A DNA stretch of 64,000 bases from Pseudoneobacillus rhizosphaerae (GTDB lineage Bacteria > Bacillota > Bacilli > Bacillales > Cytobacillaceae). Positions 30,702-38,874 of the stretch are shown in pieces (the first letter of the stretch is position 1; each line of letters begins with the position of its first letter). The notes under the pieces are model-generated. The model saw only the letters and a list, made by a program, of their open reading frames with translations, had not been told where the DNA came from and searched no databases. Location: contig NZ_CAKJTG010000009.1 in the NCBI RefSeq assembly GCF_917563885.1, positions 62,001 to 126,000 of the forward strand, given 5' to 3'. The translations under genes and the position numbers were made by a program.

Positions 30702-31493
30702 CTAATTTTTTTCAATATGTAAAAATTCCCTTATGGCTTTTATCAACGAATCGGGTTTTTCTAGCATACTCATATGTCCCGATTCAGCAATAATTTTGGT
30801 GACGACATGATTCTCTTCAACCGAAAAGGCTTTATCTACAGAAATAATTTTGTCTTGATCACCTGCCACAAGTAAGACGGGAATGCTCTTATTCTCTAAT
30901 ACGGTAGTCCGATCTGGACGAGCTTTCATGGCTAATAAAGTTTGTTGGGCCGCTTTTGAATCGGTAGAATAACCAACCTTTCTTGTACTTTCAACTTCCT
31001 CCTTTAAATTTAACAGACTATCATCTGAAAACAATTTAGGAATAAGACCATCAATGAATGGTTGGATACCATTCTTTTCTATACTTTTTGCAGAATTGAT
31101 TCTGCCCTCTTTAGCCTCCTCTGAATCAGGAAAGGCAGTTGAATGAATCAAACCATAACCTTTTAGTTTTTCAGGGTAATGCTCTACAAATGATAAAGTG
31201 ATATAGCCACCTAAAGAATGTCCAAACAAATAGAATTGTCCGATTTGAAGTGATTCAAGAACTTCTTTAATGTCCTTAGCCATATCATCTATCGTAAAAG
31301 GAGCATCACTTGCCTTTGAATTTCCATGACCTCTTAAATCAATTAAAATGACGTGGTAATCACTTGATAGCACTGGGGCTACTTTGTCCCAATAAGTGAC
31401 ACTCCCACAAAATCCATGAAGAAAAACAATTGCTTCACCTTCTCCCATTTCTTTAAAGGCAATATCGTTTGGTCCTACTTTTATTTTTTTCAT
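30702..31493 (-). CDS. Alpha/beta hydrolase
   Basis: A 263-residue alpha/beta hydrolase. Oxyanion-hole H-G-F-C-G is at residues 26-30, the nucleophile Ser93 lies in G-H-S-L-G-G, and the catalytic His is in S-G-H-M-S near the C-terminus. It hydrolyses an unknown ester or amide and resembles the 3-oxoadipate enol-lactonase-like group. AAAGGGG with a T-rich spacer precedes the ATG at 31493, which is chosen over the upstream in-frame 31553. It is divergent from the Crp/Fnr regulator and possibly a target of it. Confidence 0.9.
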   Translation of the reverse strand: MKKIKVGPNDIAFKEMGEGEAIVFLHGFCGSVTYWDKVAPVLSSDYHVILIDLRGHGNSKASDAPFTIDDMAKDIKEVLESLQIGQFYLFGHSLGGYITLSFVEHYPEKLKGYGLIHSTAFPDSEEAKEGRINSAKSIEKNGIQPFIDGLIPKLFSDDSLLNLKEEVESTRKVGYSTDSKAAQQTLLAMKARPDRTTVLENKSIPVLLVAGDQDKIISVDKAFSVEENHVVTKIIAESGHMSMLEKPDSLIKAIREFLHIEKN

Positions 31494-31604
31494 AAAAAGC
31501 CCCTTTCTAATTAGTTCATTTAAATTTTCCCCGTAAATTGATTGTTTAAACAAGCATTAATGTTAGAATAGAATAAAAGGAATAGTGAATTTGAGGTGTT
31601 TGAA

Positions 31605-32297
31605 ATGAGACAGGATCAGATTAAAAAGGTTCTTTCCAACTTCATGCTTTTTCGGGATTTAAATGAACTTGAAATCGATAAGATTGTTCAAATCTCTTTA
31701 TCAAGAACATGGAAAAAAAATAGTTATATTTTCTTACAAGGTGAACCTCTAGATAATGTTTATTTTATGGAGGATGGGAAAGTAAAAATTTATAAAAGCG
31801 ATGTTAATGGTAGAGAACAAATCGTTTCTATATTGAAAAAGGGTGAGATGTTTCCCCATGTTGGATTTTTCCGTAAAGGAAGCTATCCAGCAAATGCAGA
31901 AGTTTTAGAGAAAGCCACTTTAGTTGTGGTACCCATTGCAAAATTCGAAAACGTTTTAATTGAGAATCCGGAGCTTTGTATCAAGGTTTTTAATGTATTA
32001 GGGGAAAAAATAGTCGATTTACAAAATCGCTTAGAGGAACAAATTCTTAATAATACTTATGAACAGATTATTAAGCTATTAATCCGATTAGGTGAAAAGC
32101 ATGGTACAAAAAATGAAGATGGAAAAGTTGTTCTTAAGAACGAGTTCACCAATAAAGATTTGGCCAATATGATTGGAACTACTAGAGAAACAGTTAGTCG
32201 AACACTGACAAAAATGAAAAAAGATGAATTAATTGAAATGGACGATGAAGGAAATATGATTCTTGATCCCGAAACATTAATGGATGAAATATTTTAA
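31605..32297 (+). CDS. Crp/Fnr-family transcription regulator
   Basis: A 230-residue regulator with an N-terminal cyclic-nucleotide-binding-like fold, a long dimer helix (about 120-145) and a C-terminal winged helix. The recognition helix reads T-T-R-E-T-V-S-R-T-L, whose R-E-x-x-x-R is typical of readers of TGTGA half-sites. The cAMP phosphate-binding Arg-Ser is replaced by P-A, and there is no cysteine cluster, so the signal is unknown. GAGGTG before ATG 31605 decides the start over a GTG at 31596. It could read the TGTGA boxes at 13489, 18961 and 19362. Confidence 0.9.
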   Translation: MRQDQIKKVLSNFMLFRDLNELEIDKIVQISLSRTWKKNSYIFLQGEPLDNVYFMEDGKVKIYKSDVNGREQIVSILKKGEMFPHVGFFRKGSYPANAEVLEKATLVVVPIAKFENVLIENPELCIKVFNVLGEKIVDLQNRLEEQILNNTYEQIIKLLIRLGEKHGTKNEDGKVVLKNEFTNKDLANMIGTTRETVSRTLTKMKKDELIEMDDEGNMILDPETLMDEIF

Positions 32298-32304
32298 AAG
32301 ATTG

Positions 32305-32341
32305 GAGGAATAAACAAGCTATTGTTTATTCCTCTTTTTTT
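32305..32341 (+). terminator. Terminator of the Crp/Fnr gene
   Basis: A 13-bp perfect stem GAGGAATAAACAA / TTGTTTATTCCTC with a GCTA loop is followed by seven T residues. Confidence 0.9.
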
Positions 32342-32412
32342 CGTTTCTTTATCAGTGAGCTAAATAGAAACATTCATCTTTCCAATATTTGATTTTTATT
32401 AAAAGCAAGTGA

Positions 32413-32440
32413 ACCTATTCTGGGAATTTTTCATATGATG
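32413..32440 (+). promoter_or_regulatory. Sigma-K-like promoter of the Hsp20 gene
   Basis: AC, 17 bases, then CATATGATG, which matches CATA-N3-TA except for the last base. It ends 34 bases before the start codon. Confidence 0.4.
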
Positions 32441-32473
32441 AAGTGGAACTTTCTTTTGAGAGGAGAAAAATGT

Positions 32474-32941
32474 ATGTCTTCCCAATCACCTGAAAATAAA
32501 CACAAAAAAAATAGAGAGTCTTTTGGGGAAATCATGAAGTCAATGAATAGCTTTTTCACAGAACGACCAATAAAAGGATTATTAGAAAGTATCGACGAAT
32601 TTTTTAAAAATCCTACTATACAACATTCATTTCCTATTAAACTAACAGAGACAAATAAGGAATATTGCATTACTGCTGAGTTGCCTGGTATAAAAAAAGA
32701 ACAGATTCAAATTGATACTATTGGAAATCAATTAACTATCTCCATCAAAAATTTGGAAGAGTTTACTGAGATTGATGAAATTATTCATTCTTATCGTCGC
32801 CGTCATTCCATCCAAAAATCAAGTCGTTCTGTGAACATTCCAGTTCCCATTGATGAAAAACAAGTGAAAGCATCTTATAAGGACGGTTTATTACAAATTA
32901 GAATTCCAAGGAAAAGCGGAAAATCCATTCAGATTGATTAA
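32474..32941 (+). CDS. Hsp20/alpha-crystallin family protein
   Basis: A 155-residue small heat-shock-type protein. The alpha-crystallin domain spans about 65-155: Y-C-I-T-A-E-L-P-G-I in beta 3-4, and G-L-L-Q-I-R-I-P near the end. The usual A-x-x-x-n-G-V-L signature is degenerate (K-A-S-Y-K-D-G-L-L). It may be a chaperone or, given its sigma-K-like promoter, a spore-coat member like CotM or CotP. The ATG at 32474 follows GAGGAG; an ATG 4 bases earlier is out of frame. Confidence 0.87.
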   Translation: MSSQSPENKHKKNRESFGEIMKSMNSFFTERPIKGLLESIDEFFKNPTIQHSFPIKLTETNKEYCITAELPGIKKEQIQIDTIGNQLTISIKNLEEFTEIDEIIHSYRRRHSIQKSSRSVNIPVPIDEKQVKASYKDGLLQIRIPRKSGKSIQID

Positions 32942-32956
32942 AATAGGCACAATTGA

Positions 32957-32993
32957 AATAGGACAAAATCATCTGATTTTGTCCTATTTTTTT
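32957..32993. terminator. Terminator between hsp20 and the permease genes
   Basis: A 15-bp stem AATAGGACAAAATCA / TGATTTTGTCCTATT with a 2-base loop (probably opened) is followed by T residues on the plus strand. The convergent permease gene ends 4 bases later. Confidence 0.85.
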
Positions 32994-32996
32994 GAG

Positions 32997-34067
32997 TTAC
33001 TTTGTTATCGAGTAAAAATAAAAAGCTACTCCAATAAAAATAAAGATAAAAATAACGGATATTAACTTTTCATCCGTAAATTTCCACCAACTATTTCTTT
33101 TCTCATATTCTTTACGCTTTGGCATTAATTTTGGCTCAAAACCTGTTTTAATCCACGGTGTCCGTTGATAATTGGATTGATATCGATTCTTTAAACCATT
33201 TGCCAATAAACTGAAAGAAAGAGTTGTAAATAACAATAGAATTAAAGGAATAACTAATACATGTAGAGTTCCGTAAATATTTCCACGTGCTTGTCCTACT
33301 AATCCTGATAATTCCTTGGTGATTGATAAATAGATTAAAGGATCATATCGGACAATCGTACCTCCGATAAAAATATTCATTAGAGCGAGTTGTCCCATAA
33401 TAGTGATTACATAAACAATTTCTAAAATAAACATAACAAGTAATGATTCCTTCATTTGCGGAAAAATATGCTTCCAAATGATTCGATGACGACTTGCCCC
33501 CAACGTACGAGCTGCTTCAATAAAAACAGATTTAGAAATTTCAGTTGATTTTTTCCTAACTGACGAAATAATACTCGGCATACTGATAACAGAAGTGACA
33601 ATAATAAAGGTAAATATTAAAGTAGAAGTTTCTAAAATATTTCCAAAGTTTATAGAATTGAAGCAGAAATATAGGATTAAAAATAATGGAACATAGCTCC
33701 ATGAATTTTCAATAGATTCCATCCAACTAGGTGTTCGTTTCCAAGTACCAACGTAAATTCCGATAATGGTACCTATCATCATCTTAATTAAAGTGATTGC
33801 TAAAGAAATAAAGATAGTATGGCGAATTCCATATAAAATCATCGATGAAATATCATATCCCCATTTGTCTGTCCCTAATGGAAACTCAGCTGCTTCAAAC
33901 GGTTCAAGAGGAGGAGCAAAGATGGTTCCATTTTCGTATTTTGTTTCTAAAGTTTCGGTTAAAGTGTGGGGCGCCAAATAAGGTCCGAAAATCGATAGAA
34001 AGAATAGAAAAGAAACAAATATAACACCAATATACAAAGAATAATTAATACGGAAGAGTTTATTCAT
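32997..34067 (-). CDS. ABC transporter permease (OppC-like)
   Basis: A 356-residue membrane protein with about six helices. The EAA loop E-A-A-R-T-L-G-A-S-R-H-R-I-I-W-K-H-I-F-P contacts the ATPase. The N-terminal F-G-P-Y-L-A-P-H motif is typical of OppC/DppC, and a C-terminal extra helix follows. It should import peptides or similar solutes, but no ATPase or binding-protein gene is adjacent. It overlaps the upstream permease by 8 bases and forms a two-gene operon with it. Confidence 0.88.
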   Translation of the reverse strand: MNKLFRINYSLYIGVIFVSFLFFLSIFGPYLAPHTLTETLETKYENGTIFAPPLEPFEAAEFPLGTDKWGYDISSMILYGIRHTIFISLAITLIKMMIGTIIGIYVGTWKRTPSWMESIENSWSYVPLFLILYFCFNSINFGNILETSTLIFTFIIVTSVISMPSIISSVRKKSTEISKSVFIEAARTLGASRHRIIWKHIFPQMKESLLVMFILEIVYVITIMGQLALMNIFIGGTIVRYDPLIYLSITKELSGLVGQARGNIYGTLHVLVIPLILLLFTTLSFSLLANGLKNRYQSNYQRTPWIKTGFEPKLMPKRKEYEKRNSWWKFTDEKLISVIFIFIFIGVAFYFYSITK

Positions 34068-34923
34068 ATAAAAAACCTCGTTTAAACAGGTAAAGTACTA
34101 ATCTAACTGAAAAATAGGTAATCAGCGAAATTAACAGCATTGAAAATAACCCTACTGCGATTGGTTGAATTTCGCTACTTAAAAAGATAAACTTCGTAAT
34201 ACCTGATACATTAAGCAAATATTCAATAATAAACATATTACCTATCGCCAATGAAACCACTTTTGTCAATTCAGCGATAATAAACGGTTCAATATTTTTA
34301 AATACATGCTGAAAGTTAATATAGTTTAAGCGCATTCCCTTAGCAACAGCAGTTCGTATATAATCTTCACCACTTATTTGATAATATTTAACAGCAACTA
34401 ACTTAAATAAATACAAAGTTGGTGCAATTCCCACTAATACCATTGGGAACCAAATATTTAGTGCGCCAGCATCAGGTCGTAAAGAGATTATCCTTATCCC
34501 TGTCATTTTGTATATCTTAACTGCTAAAATAAGAGACAAAATTATAATAATGAAATCAGGTATCGTTGCAAACAGATTTAATAGAGTGTTTACAAAACGT
34601 GTAATTCTAAACCTGCTAATAAAAATACCAAAAAGTAAGCTTAAAATAACACCGATATTAACACCTACTAGCATAATTAATAAACTAGTATTAAAATTAT
34701 CTCCGATATCTTCCGAAATTTCCCTTTCCTGATACCCAAGCTGATATGTACCAAGACTTCCTTGGCTAATTTCCTTAATAAAATCTCCATATACTTGCGG
34801 AAGCTTGCTAAAATCCCAAGTTAAAGTTTTCTCTTCCGGATTGACTCCGATAACTGATGGTAATGCCGCAAGAAACAATATCAATAAAAAAATAAATATT
34901 GTTTGCTGTATAACTCTAACCAT
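34060..34923 (-). CDS. ABC transporter permease (OppB-like)
   Basis: A 287-residue permease with about six helices. It contains Y-I-R-T-A-V-A-K-G-M-R-L in the coupling loop, the OppB form of the EAA motif. It starts with a long hydrophobic helix after GGGGAGGGAGACC. Its N-terminal region is short compared with typical OppB. It is the first gene of the two-permease operon. A partner ATPase must come from elsewhere. Confidence 0.86.
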   Translation of the reverse strand: MVRVIQQTIFIFLLILFLAALPSVIGVNPEEKTLTWDFSKLPQVYGDFIKEISQGSLGTYQLGYQEREISEDIGDNFNTSLLIMLVGVNIGVILSLLFGIFISRFRITRFVNTLLNLFATIPDFIIIILSLILAVKIYKMTGIRIISLRPDAGALNIWFPMVLVGIAPTLYLFKLVAVKYYQISGEDYIRTAVAKGMRLNYINFQHVFKNIEPFIIAELTKVVSLAIGNMFIIEYLLNVSGITKFIFLSSEIQPIAVGLFSMLLISLITYFSVRLVLYLFKRGFLYE

Positions 34924-35072
34924 GGTCTCCCTCCCCTTTTAAGTTGGCTAAATTCATATCATACAAAACTTTATATCTGTGCTTTTAGTCACTGTTACAT
35001 TTTCCTATTTTAATATAATATTGTCAACAATATTCCATATCCTCTGAAAATTCATCCTTTTCAAAAACACAT

Positions 35073-35102
35073 AAAAAAAGACGAAGATTATTCGTCTTTT
35101 TT
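35073..35102 (-). terminator. Terminator of yppG
   Basis: The stem AAAAAAAGACGAA / TTCGTCTTTTTT with a 5-base loop has T runs on both strands. It lies 18 bases past the yppG stop. The stretch 34924-35072 shows no gene. Confidence 0.85.
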
Positions 35103-35120
35103 AACTGATCCATAAACATT

Positions 35121-35636
35121 CTATACTTTAAACATTCCACCAAGACCCTTTACCATCGCTGAAACTTGGCTTACAGCATTCATCATTTGTCCTGCAGTAT
35201 TCATCATTTTATTAATATCAATATTCCCATCCTGACCTTTAAATGAATTCATTATGGTACCAAATCCACCGTTAGGTCTCGGTAATGTGTTCGGTTTGGG
35301 ATAAGGGTTATAATTCATTGGATATTGATTCAAATTCATATGCTGATTATAAGGATCTTTAGGTTCTAATGGATTTTTGAAAATTGATTGAACACTACTC
35401 TTTCCTCCAAATACTGAGGCATTTGGGGCTTGGTAAGCTGGTTGATAATTCCATCCCCCATGATAAGGTTGATAATAATTTTGCAAAGGTAGTTGATAAT
35501 GGTTTGTTGAATTTGGAATTGGAGCAGGAAAATTCTGATATGGTGGAACCGAGTAATACGGATTTCCCATATTTACGTGCTCCATCCAATTTTGTTGAAA
35601 ATGATATCCATTATTATATTGGTTTTGATTAAACAT
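35121..35636 (-). CDS. yppG: YppG-like spore coat protein
   Basis: A 171-residue low-complexity protein rich in Asn, Tyr, Pro and Gln (Y-Q-N-F-P-A-P-I, N-Y-N-P-Y-P-K-P). A hydrophobic Gly/Met-rich C-terminus follows (M-V-K-G-L-G-G-M-F-K-V). This composition and the place beside yppF and yppE match the YppG family. GGAGGAG lies 10 bases before ATG 35636; a GTG two codons earlier (35642) has better spacing and is possible. A sigma-K-like promoter precedes it. Confidence 0.8.
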   Translation of the reverse strand: MFNQNQYNNGYHFQQNWMEHVNMGNPYYSVPPYQNFPAPIPNSTNHYQLPLQNYYQPYHGGWNYQPAYQAPNASVFGGKSSVQSIFKNPLEPKDPYNQHMNLNQYPMNYNPYPKPNTLPRPNGGFGTIMNSFKGQDGNIDINKMMNTAGQMMNAVSQVSAMVKGLGGMFKV

Positions 35637-35669
35637 GGGCACACATCTCCTCCGCACGTATCACTGCTA

Positions 35670-35696
35670 TACATTATGCGTAAAAAAGAATTAGGT
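35670..35696 (-). promoter_or_regulatory. Sigma-K-like promoter of yppG
   Basis: On the minus strand AC, 16 bases, then CATAATGTA, a full match to CATA-N3-TA. Confidence 0.6.
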
Positions 35697-35823
35697 GAAT
35701 GAATCATTAAGGGATACCTTGTCTAAATGTGTAAACAATTGTCGGAAGTTTCAATATTTTAAAAATAAGAAAAAATACATTCCTATGATACTATTAAAAA
35801 AAAGGTGGAAGGGGATATTGTTA

Positions 35824-36033
35824 ATGAATATTCACGAATTAAAATCACTATTTATTCAAAGAAGGAATTATAGTTATGAAAATGTGAATGAACTATTAGA
35901 TTTTGCCAAAATGACTTATATTCGTAATGAAATCTCCATTAACGATTTTCGTCAGATCGTTCGTGAATTAGAGTTACTTGGAGCAGAAATCCCTGAAGTA
36001 GAGCAAACCGCCTTAAGTGAAAACACAAATTAA
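35824..36033 (+). CDS. yppF: YppF family protein
   Basis: A 69-residue helical protein starting M-N-I-H-E-L-K-S-L-F-I. The central N-E-L-L-D-F-A-K-x-x-Y-I-R-N-E-I-S-I-N-D-F-R fits the YppF family. The start at 35824 has AAGGGG upstream; the frame is open 43 codons earlier without a ribosome binding site. Function unknown. It is convergent with yppE. Confidence 0.85.
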   Translation: MNIHELKSLFIQRRNYSYENVNELLDFAKMTYIRNEISINDFRQIVRELELLGAEIPEVEQTALSENTN

Positions 36034-36037
36034 CGAT

Positions 36038-36074
36038 AAAAAGTCTAGGATCAATTACCGATTCTAGACCTTTT
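36038..36074. terminator. Bidirectional terminator between yppF and yppE
   Basis: The stem AAAAGTCTAG-ATC / GAT-CTAGAC-TTTT has one mismatch pair, with A/T runs on both sides. The arms are 36038-36052 and 36060-36074. Confidence 0.8.
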
Positions 36075-36076
36075 AT

Positions 36077-36442
36077 TTATTTAGGCTGAAATTGCAAATT
36101 AGAACAAATACTTTGTAAAACAAATTGTGCTGATTGAAATGAGCTTAAATATAGCTTACGACTTGTTTTAGGGTAGAAGGATTGAATCGATATTTTTTCA
36201 ATATGATCATAAGTAGTTACAAGCTGCTTCTCATTAATATAGGATGGTTTTTCAGTTTGAACCCATGAGGACGCCGATACAATCCATTCATCCAATGTAC
36301 TTTTTACTAAATCCGCAAATGGCTTTACATCTAAGAAGAAATCACCTTCGATACCACTTGATTTTGATTTTTCAAATTGAGCCTTGGCCTCTTCTATATA
36401 TCCTAATAAATTTTTAGTCAATTCTTCTAGTTGTGTATCCAT
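36077..36442 (-). CDS. yppE: YppE family protein (DUF1798)
   Basis: A 121-residue all-helical protein with D-F-F-x-x-V-K-P-F-A in the first third and L-Q-S-I-C near the end, matching the YppE/DUF1798 family by position and pattern. Function unknown. It lies 65 bases after the 91-residue coiled gene on the same strand, from which a hairpin separates it. Confidence 0.83.
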   Translation of the reverse strand: MDTQLEELTKNLLGYIEEAKAQFEKSKSSGIEGDFFLDVKPFADLVKSTLDEWIVSASSWVQTEKPSYINEKQLVTTYDHIEKISIQSFYPKTSRKLYLSSFQSAQFVLQSICSNLQFQPK

Positions 36443-36463
36443 TGTTTTTCCTCCTAAAAATAA

Positions 36464-36490
36464 AAAGCAGCTTATTTATATAAGCTACTT
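36464..36490 (-). terminator. Terminator after the 91-residue gene
   Basis: On the minus strand AGCTTAT / ATAAGCT with a short AT loop is followed by GCTTTTTATTTTT. Confidence 0.65.
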
Positions 36491-36507
36491 AACATATTTT
36501 ATTCATA

Positions 36508-36783
36508 TTAGAATCCTAATTCAAGCTTTAAGGTTTTCTTTTGATTTTGATTTTGTGGGAAATCGATGACATTTGTATTTACTTTGCTTTGTCCATGAAT
36601 GGAATCCTCTAGATTTGTCATTAATGCTTCATTATTTCCAATTCTATCAGCTTGCTGTTGATAAAGGTTTCCACGAAGGTCTGTTAATGAATGTTCCAGC
36701 ACTTCCTCAAGCTCTTCTAATTGGTCATAAATTTCGGTTAGCATCGTTAATAGTTTTTCCTGTGGACCTTTGTTATCAATCAT
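36508..36783 (-). CDS. Hypothetical helical protein in the yppD position
   Basis: A 91-residue protein that starts with an acidic coiled coil (Q-L-E-E-L-E-E-V-L-E-H-S-L, about 20-35). A polar middle and an amphipathic tail follow. It occupies the place of yppD in B. subtilis, but I do not recognise the sequence as YppD. The ATG at 36783 follows GGAGGT by 8 bases; the frame is open 6 codons earlier. It faces sspM. Function unknown. Confidence 0.75.
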   Translation of the reverse strand: MIDNKGPQEKLLTMLTEIYDQLEELEEVLEHSLTDLRGNLYQQQADRIGNNEALMTNLEDSIHGQSKVNTNVIDFPQNQNQKKTLKLELGF

Positions 36784-36966
36784 TATTGGAGACCTCCTCA
36801 ATTATTATAAACAAAGTATTCTCCAAACCTTTTATGTCTCCTTCCCTATTGACAAAACTAGAAGTAATTCGTCAAAGAAAGTGTTGTTTTGCAGATTTTT
36901 TCGACAGATCCGGTCAGAATGAAAATGAGTTACGAAGAACAAACTATAATTGGGAGGTGTTTAATC

Positions 36967-37071
36967 ATGAAAAGGCAAGACCAAAATAAAAATCAACCGA
37001 AGCAATTAAATGAGAAAAAAACAGGATATGGTGACAAAAAGTTAGAAGGTCCAAATCGCCCGGCAGAATAA
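36967..37071 (+). CDS. sspM: Small acid-soluble spore protein M
   Basis: A 34-residue, very hydrophilic basic peptide ending D-K-K-L-E-G-P-N-R-P-A-E. The C-terminal D-K-K-L-x-G-P-N-R-P-x is the SspM hallmark. It is a minor forespore protein. GGGAGGTG is 8-9 bases before the ATG. The location beside yppC matches B. subtilis. Confidence 0.88.
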   Translation: MKRQDQNKNQPKQLNEKKTGYGDKKLEGPNRPAE

Positions 37072-37084
37072 CAAAATCAAAATC

Positions 37085-37124
37085 GACTGACCTTTGGTAA
37101 TTTATCAAAGGTCAGTCATTTTTT
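37085..37124 (+). terminator. Terminator of sspM overlapping the end of yppC
   Basis: A 12-bp stem GACTGACCTTTG / CAAAGGTCAGTC (37085-37096 with 37106-37117) is followed by ATTTTTT. The yppC stop codon lies at its edge. Confidence 0.85.
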
Positions 37125-38084
37125 ACTTACAATGCTATTAAGGGCAACTAACAATTTAATTTCATTTTGCTTTTTCTCATACCAATCACTTAAATAAATT
37201 GGATGCTTGTGATGAATCTTTCCATGTAACCATGATTTTGGGACCCTTCGATTTATACTCCAATCCTTCTTCTCGTGTATATGATGATCCACTATAGGAT
37301 AACTTGCACGTATACTTGGAGTTTTCCCACCTATTTTTCTTAAAAAGAAACGCTCGTAATCATTACGGGACCCCGTATGTACCTGTTTTTTGGCAAATTC
37401 AAGAAAATGAGGAAATAGCCTTGGTTCAAATAAGATATCCGCCAATCTTTTGCCTAAATCGATTCTTTTTTCAAGCTTACGAAAGCCATTGACACTTGCC
37501 CCAAAAAGCTCTCCACCACAAGTTGGAAATAGAACACAGCTTAAATGAAACCAATCTTCCAATTTAAATAAAAGAGATTGAAATACTTTCTTTTTATAAA
37601 TATGGTGTTCGATTATTGGCTTTTGAATGACATTTTGTTCATTAATAATTAGGGCATGAGTTAATCGTTTTTCATTCCGCACCATCCAAAATAGTTCCCA
37701 CTCTCTTTTCATAAAATTAGAAACCCGAAAATATTTCAAGAGATGAAACAAAGGTCGATGTAATTTCGTCGAATACTCATAAAGCATTAATTGTGGATAA
37801 ACATCTTGAAAAATTAGCCAGTTAGCCCGTTCATAGGTTAAAAACAAACGTTTACGGACAGAAAAATCGAGTAATTGCGAAAAGAATTCGCCTTGCAAAT
37901 CACACATATTATAGCCACCATTCCGTGAAACCATGCTCGCTAAGAAGGACCAATTAATTTCTGGATGAGTTAAATAATATTTAAAATAGGCATCCGTTCT
38001 TGAAATATTATCTTTGTTTTTTTTATTAGTTATGTTTTCAATTTCTTTCACAATTAAGATTTCATCAAACAATTCTCGGCTCAT
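37116..38084 (-). CDS. yppC: YppC family protein (DUF2515)
   Basis: A 322-residue soluble protein rich in aromatic and basic residues. It has the segments S-R-T-D-A-Y, M-V-S-R-N-G-G-Y-N-M-C-D-L and N-D-Y-E-R-F. These fit what I recall of the YppC/DUF2515 family. No enzyme motif is recognised. The ATG at 38084 follows AAAGGG by 9 bases; earlier in-frame starts would run into recU on the other strand. It is divergent from recU. Confidence 0.85.
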   Translation of the reverse strand: MSRELFDEILIVKEIENITNKKNKDNISRTDAYFKYYLTHPEINWSFLASMVSRNGGYNMCDLQGEFFSQLLDFSVRKRLFLTYERANWLIFQDVYPQLMLYEYSTKLHRPLFHLLKYFRVSNFMKREWELFWMVRNEKRLTHALIINEQNVIQKPIIEHHIYKKKVFQSLLFKLEDWFHLSCVLFPTCGGELFGASVNGFRKLEKRIDLGKRLADILFEPRLFPHFLEFAKKQVHTGSRNDYERFFLRKIGGKTPSIRASYPIVDHHIHEKKDWSINRRVPKSWLHGKIHHKHPIYLSDWYEKKQNEIKLLVALNSIVSKK

Positions 38085-38197
38085 TTTCATCTGCCCTTTT
38101 ATAGTGTTATTCATATTCTCTAGTATATTGTTACTTTTATTCAACCACTGACTTAGAAGTTTTGGTATGATAATGTATAATAGACGAGGTGTAAGAG

Positions 38198-38812
38198 ATG
38201 AATTTTCATTATCCAAATGGCAAACGTTATATCCCCAAAACGGCAGCATTAAAAACGAATTCTATAAAGAATAAAAATGATAGCTACAGTAACCGAGGAA
38301 TGACCTTAGAGGAAGACTTGAATCTAACTAACGAGTACTACCGAGAAAACAATATTGCTATTATTCATAAAAAACCTACCCCCGTGCAAATTGTCCATGT
38401 GGAGTACCCGAAGCGAAGTGCTGCTGTAATAAAAGAAGCCTATTTTAAACAAGCTTCGACAACAGATTATAATGGGGTCTATAAAGGAAAGTACATTGAT
38501 TTTGAGGCCAAAGAGACGAAACTCAGTCAGTCTTTTCCACTCAAAAACTTTCATGAACATCAAATCAAGCATATTTCTTCCGTTCTAAAGCAGAATGGAA
38601 TATCATTTGTTATCTTACGTTTTACCATTACCGAAGATATTTATTTACTAGAAGGAGACAAGTTACTTACATTTTGGAATAGAATGTTAGATGGCGGAAG
38701 GAAATCTATAACGATTGATGAAATAAAACAATATGGACATTCCATATCAGTTGGATATCATCCACGACTTGATTATATAAAAGTTATAGAAAAAATCTAT
38801 AGCTTTAATTAA
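38198..38812 (+). CDS. recU: Holliday junction resolvase RecU
   Basis: A 204-residue resolvase. Active-site residues Asp90 (T-T-D-Y), Glu103 and Lys105 (D-F-E-A-K-E) match the B. subtilis set shifted by two. N-R-G-M-T-L-E-E-D is also conserved. It cuts and biases branch migration at Holliday junctions with RuvAB. AGGTGTAAGAG precedes the ATG, and a TATAAT at 38176-38181 suggests a promoter inside the divergent spacer. It is co-transcribed with ponA, 62 bases downstream. Confidence 0.96.
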   Translation: MNFHYPNGKRYIPKTAALKTNSIKNKNDSYSNRGMTLEEDLNLTNEYYRENNIAIIHKKPTPVQIVHVEYPKRSAAVIKEAYFKQASTTDYNGVYKGKYIDFEAKETKLSQSFPLKNFHEHQIKHISSVLKQNGISFVILRFTITEDIYLLEGDKLLTFWNRMLDGGRKSITIDEIKQYGHSISVGYHPRLDYIKVIEKIYSFN

Positions 38813-38874
38813 ACTTATTTAGAAAAAACATTAATTTGAAAACAGTTTTTTGTTAAGAAAGGTAGGAATATAAC

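Noticed and set aside
38085-38249. Longer N-terminus for yppC
   Set aside because: It would overlap recU on the other strand and has no ribosome binding site; the start at 38084 is better supported.
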